Shown: piece after piece, positions 63,582 through 64,000 of the stretch
Layout of the letters: every line of letters starts with the position of its first letter
How positions within the stretch are numbered: the stretch's first letter is position 1
NCBI RefSeq assembly: GCF_024171695.1
Contig: NZ_JAMTCF010000024.1
Location: 59,524 to 123,523 of the forward strand
Source of the DNA: Actinosynnema pretiosum
GTDB lineage: Bacteria; Actinomycetota; Actinomycetes; Mycobacteriales; Pseudonocardiaceae
Length of the DNA stretch: 64,000 nt
Direction of reading: 5' to 3'
Notes under the pieces: generated by a model
Databases searched by the model: none
What the model was told of the DNA's origin: nothing
The model's input: only the letters and a program-made list of their open reading frames with translations
Program-made: the position numbers and the translations under genes

Positions 63582-64000
63582 TTAACACGACAACGACAGG
63601 TTGTGATAAGGGTGATGTCGTAATCGGCTTTGCTGCGCCTTGAGCTGACTCGACCGCCGTCTGATCGACCATCCGACTACGTGCTCAACACAATGAACGA
63701 TCGGTTCGGCAAGTCGGTTGAACAAGCGCCGCACCTCGTTGACAGTCAGAGGAAGCCCTGCCGCCCCCGAGAATCCGGGCCCCCTTTTTTCGCGGCATCC
63801 CGCGTGATGACCAGGTAGGCCATGGCCGCCATCGACAACGTGACATGCCGATACCACGCCCGATAACCACGAACCTGGTAGTGGTCGAGCCCTGTCTCGT
63901 TCTTCGCGGTCTGGAAGCACTCCTCGACCGCCCACCGCGCCCCCGCGACCCGAACCAACTCCGCGAGCGAAGTCCCCGCCGGACCGAAACACACGTAGTA
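63582..64000 (-). pseudogene. IS701-like transposase, 3' part, frameshifted and cut by window edge
   Basis: The 5' part (from beyond 64000 to about 63785) reads VCFGPAGTSLAELVRVAGARWAVEECFQTAKNETGLDHYQVRGYRAWYRHVTLSMAAMAYLVITRDAAKK, the conserved end of an IS701-family DDE transposase including the last catalytic Glu region (WAVEECFQTAKNETGLDHYQVRGY). In that frame it stops at 63746. The rest of the protein (LPLTVNEVRRLFNRLAEP) continues in the -1 frame and ends at TAA 63582. The shift occurs at AAAAAAGGGGG (63790-63780). Either a decayed copy or frameshift-dependent expression. Confidence 0.8.

Noticed and set aside
63437..63643. 68-codon plus-strand frame near the IS fragment
   Set aside because: No convincing ribosome-binding site, AT-richer composition and no family resemblance; it overlaps the simple GCTCTT repeats.
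1..64000. tRNA, rRNA or biosynthetic core genes (PKS/NRPS)
   Set aside because: I looked for tRNA T-loop patterns and for large modular enzymes by eye and found none; a dedicated scan was not possible here.

Overview
The window is very GC-rich, strongly GC-biased at codon third positions, and dense with GTG/ATG starts and 1-4 base (GTGA/ATGA) gene overlaps. Actinobacteria-type families recur: DUF397/DUF5753 pairs, DUF5313, LAL regulators, class E-type LAxTG sorting signals, 3Fe-4S ferredoxin/P450 pairs. This fits a filamentous actinomycete; a Pseudonocardiales genus such as Actinosynnema is my guess, not a demonstrated assignment. About 60 genes are annotated. No rRNA, tRNA or CRISPR array was seen.

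Region 1 (about 1-3.6 kb) holds small unlinked genes: an unknown protein, a TetR regulator, an Excalibur-domain protein, a DUF2203-like protein, and a ribbon-helix-helix/Clp-N protein preceded by a repeat operator. Region 2 (3.5-24.2 kb) is a hemicellulose-utilisation locus. It contains an acetyl esterase, a LacI regulator, and a long translationally coupled operon on the opposite strand (GH3, two sugar ABC permeases, a binding lipoprotein, GH39, a YesL-like protein and GH42). A GH67 alpha-glucuronidase and a secreted GH43 with an AbfB module follow. Together they would remove acetyl, glucuronosyl and arabinosyl side groups and hydrolyse imported xylo-oligosaccharides; the transporter ATPase is missing and is presumably shared. 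Inserted among these genes are an ABC exporter pair and a methyltransferase/reductase/TetR operon controlled by a perfect 36-bp palindrome.

Region 3 (24.6-31.6 kb) has a LAL regulator with a repeat-expanded ATPase domain, then about 730 bp of intergenic DNA with roughly 20 degenerate copies of an 18-bp near-palindrome. A secreted cutinase of the PET-hydrolase family, an MFS exporter and a MarR/OhrR-type regulator with DUF5313 follow. Region 4 (31.7-40 kb) has a possible tiny transcription unit (promoter, 24-codon ORF, terminator), a three-gene membrane-protein operon, a sirtuin, a P450-ferredoxin-TetR cluster and a soluble PAS/chemoreceptor-like protein. Region 5 (40-51 kb) has an orphan KdpD, a Thr-rich LAHTG surface protein, an MFS/TetR pair with four operator copies, and a molybdate cluster (HTH-Mop regulator, ModABC, divergent molybdopterin-fold protein).

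Region 6 (51-64 kb) has a hibernation-factor-like gene and a universal-stress-protein/response-regulator group. Both carry DosR-type GGGAC-N4-GTCCC palindromes, suggesting a shared hypoxia/dormancy response. It also holds a spermidine-synthase-like protein, an XRE/DUF397 pair, an ABC-2 transporter with a DesK/NarL-type two-component system, several minisatellites, a SRPBCC protein, an NAD-binding epimerase-like protein, a 138-bp inverted repeat, and the frameshifted 3' end of an IS701-like transposase that runs off the window.
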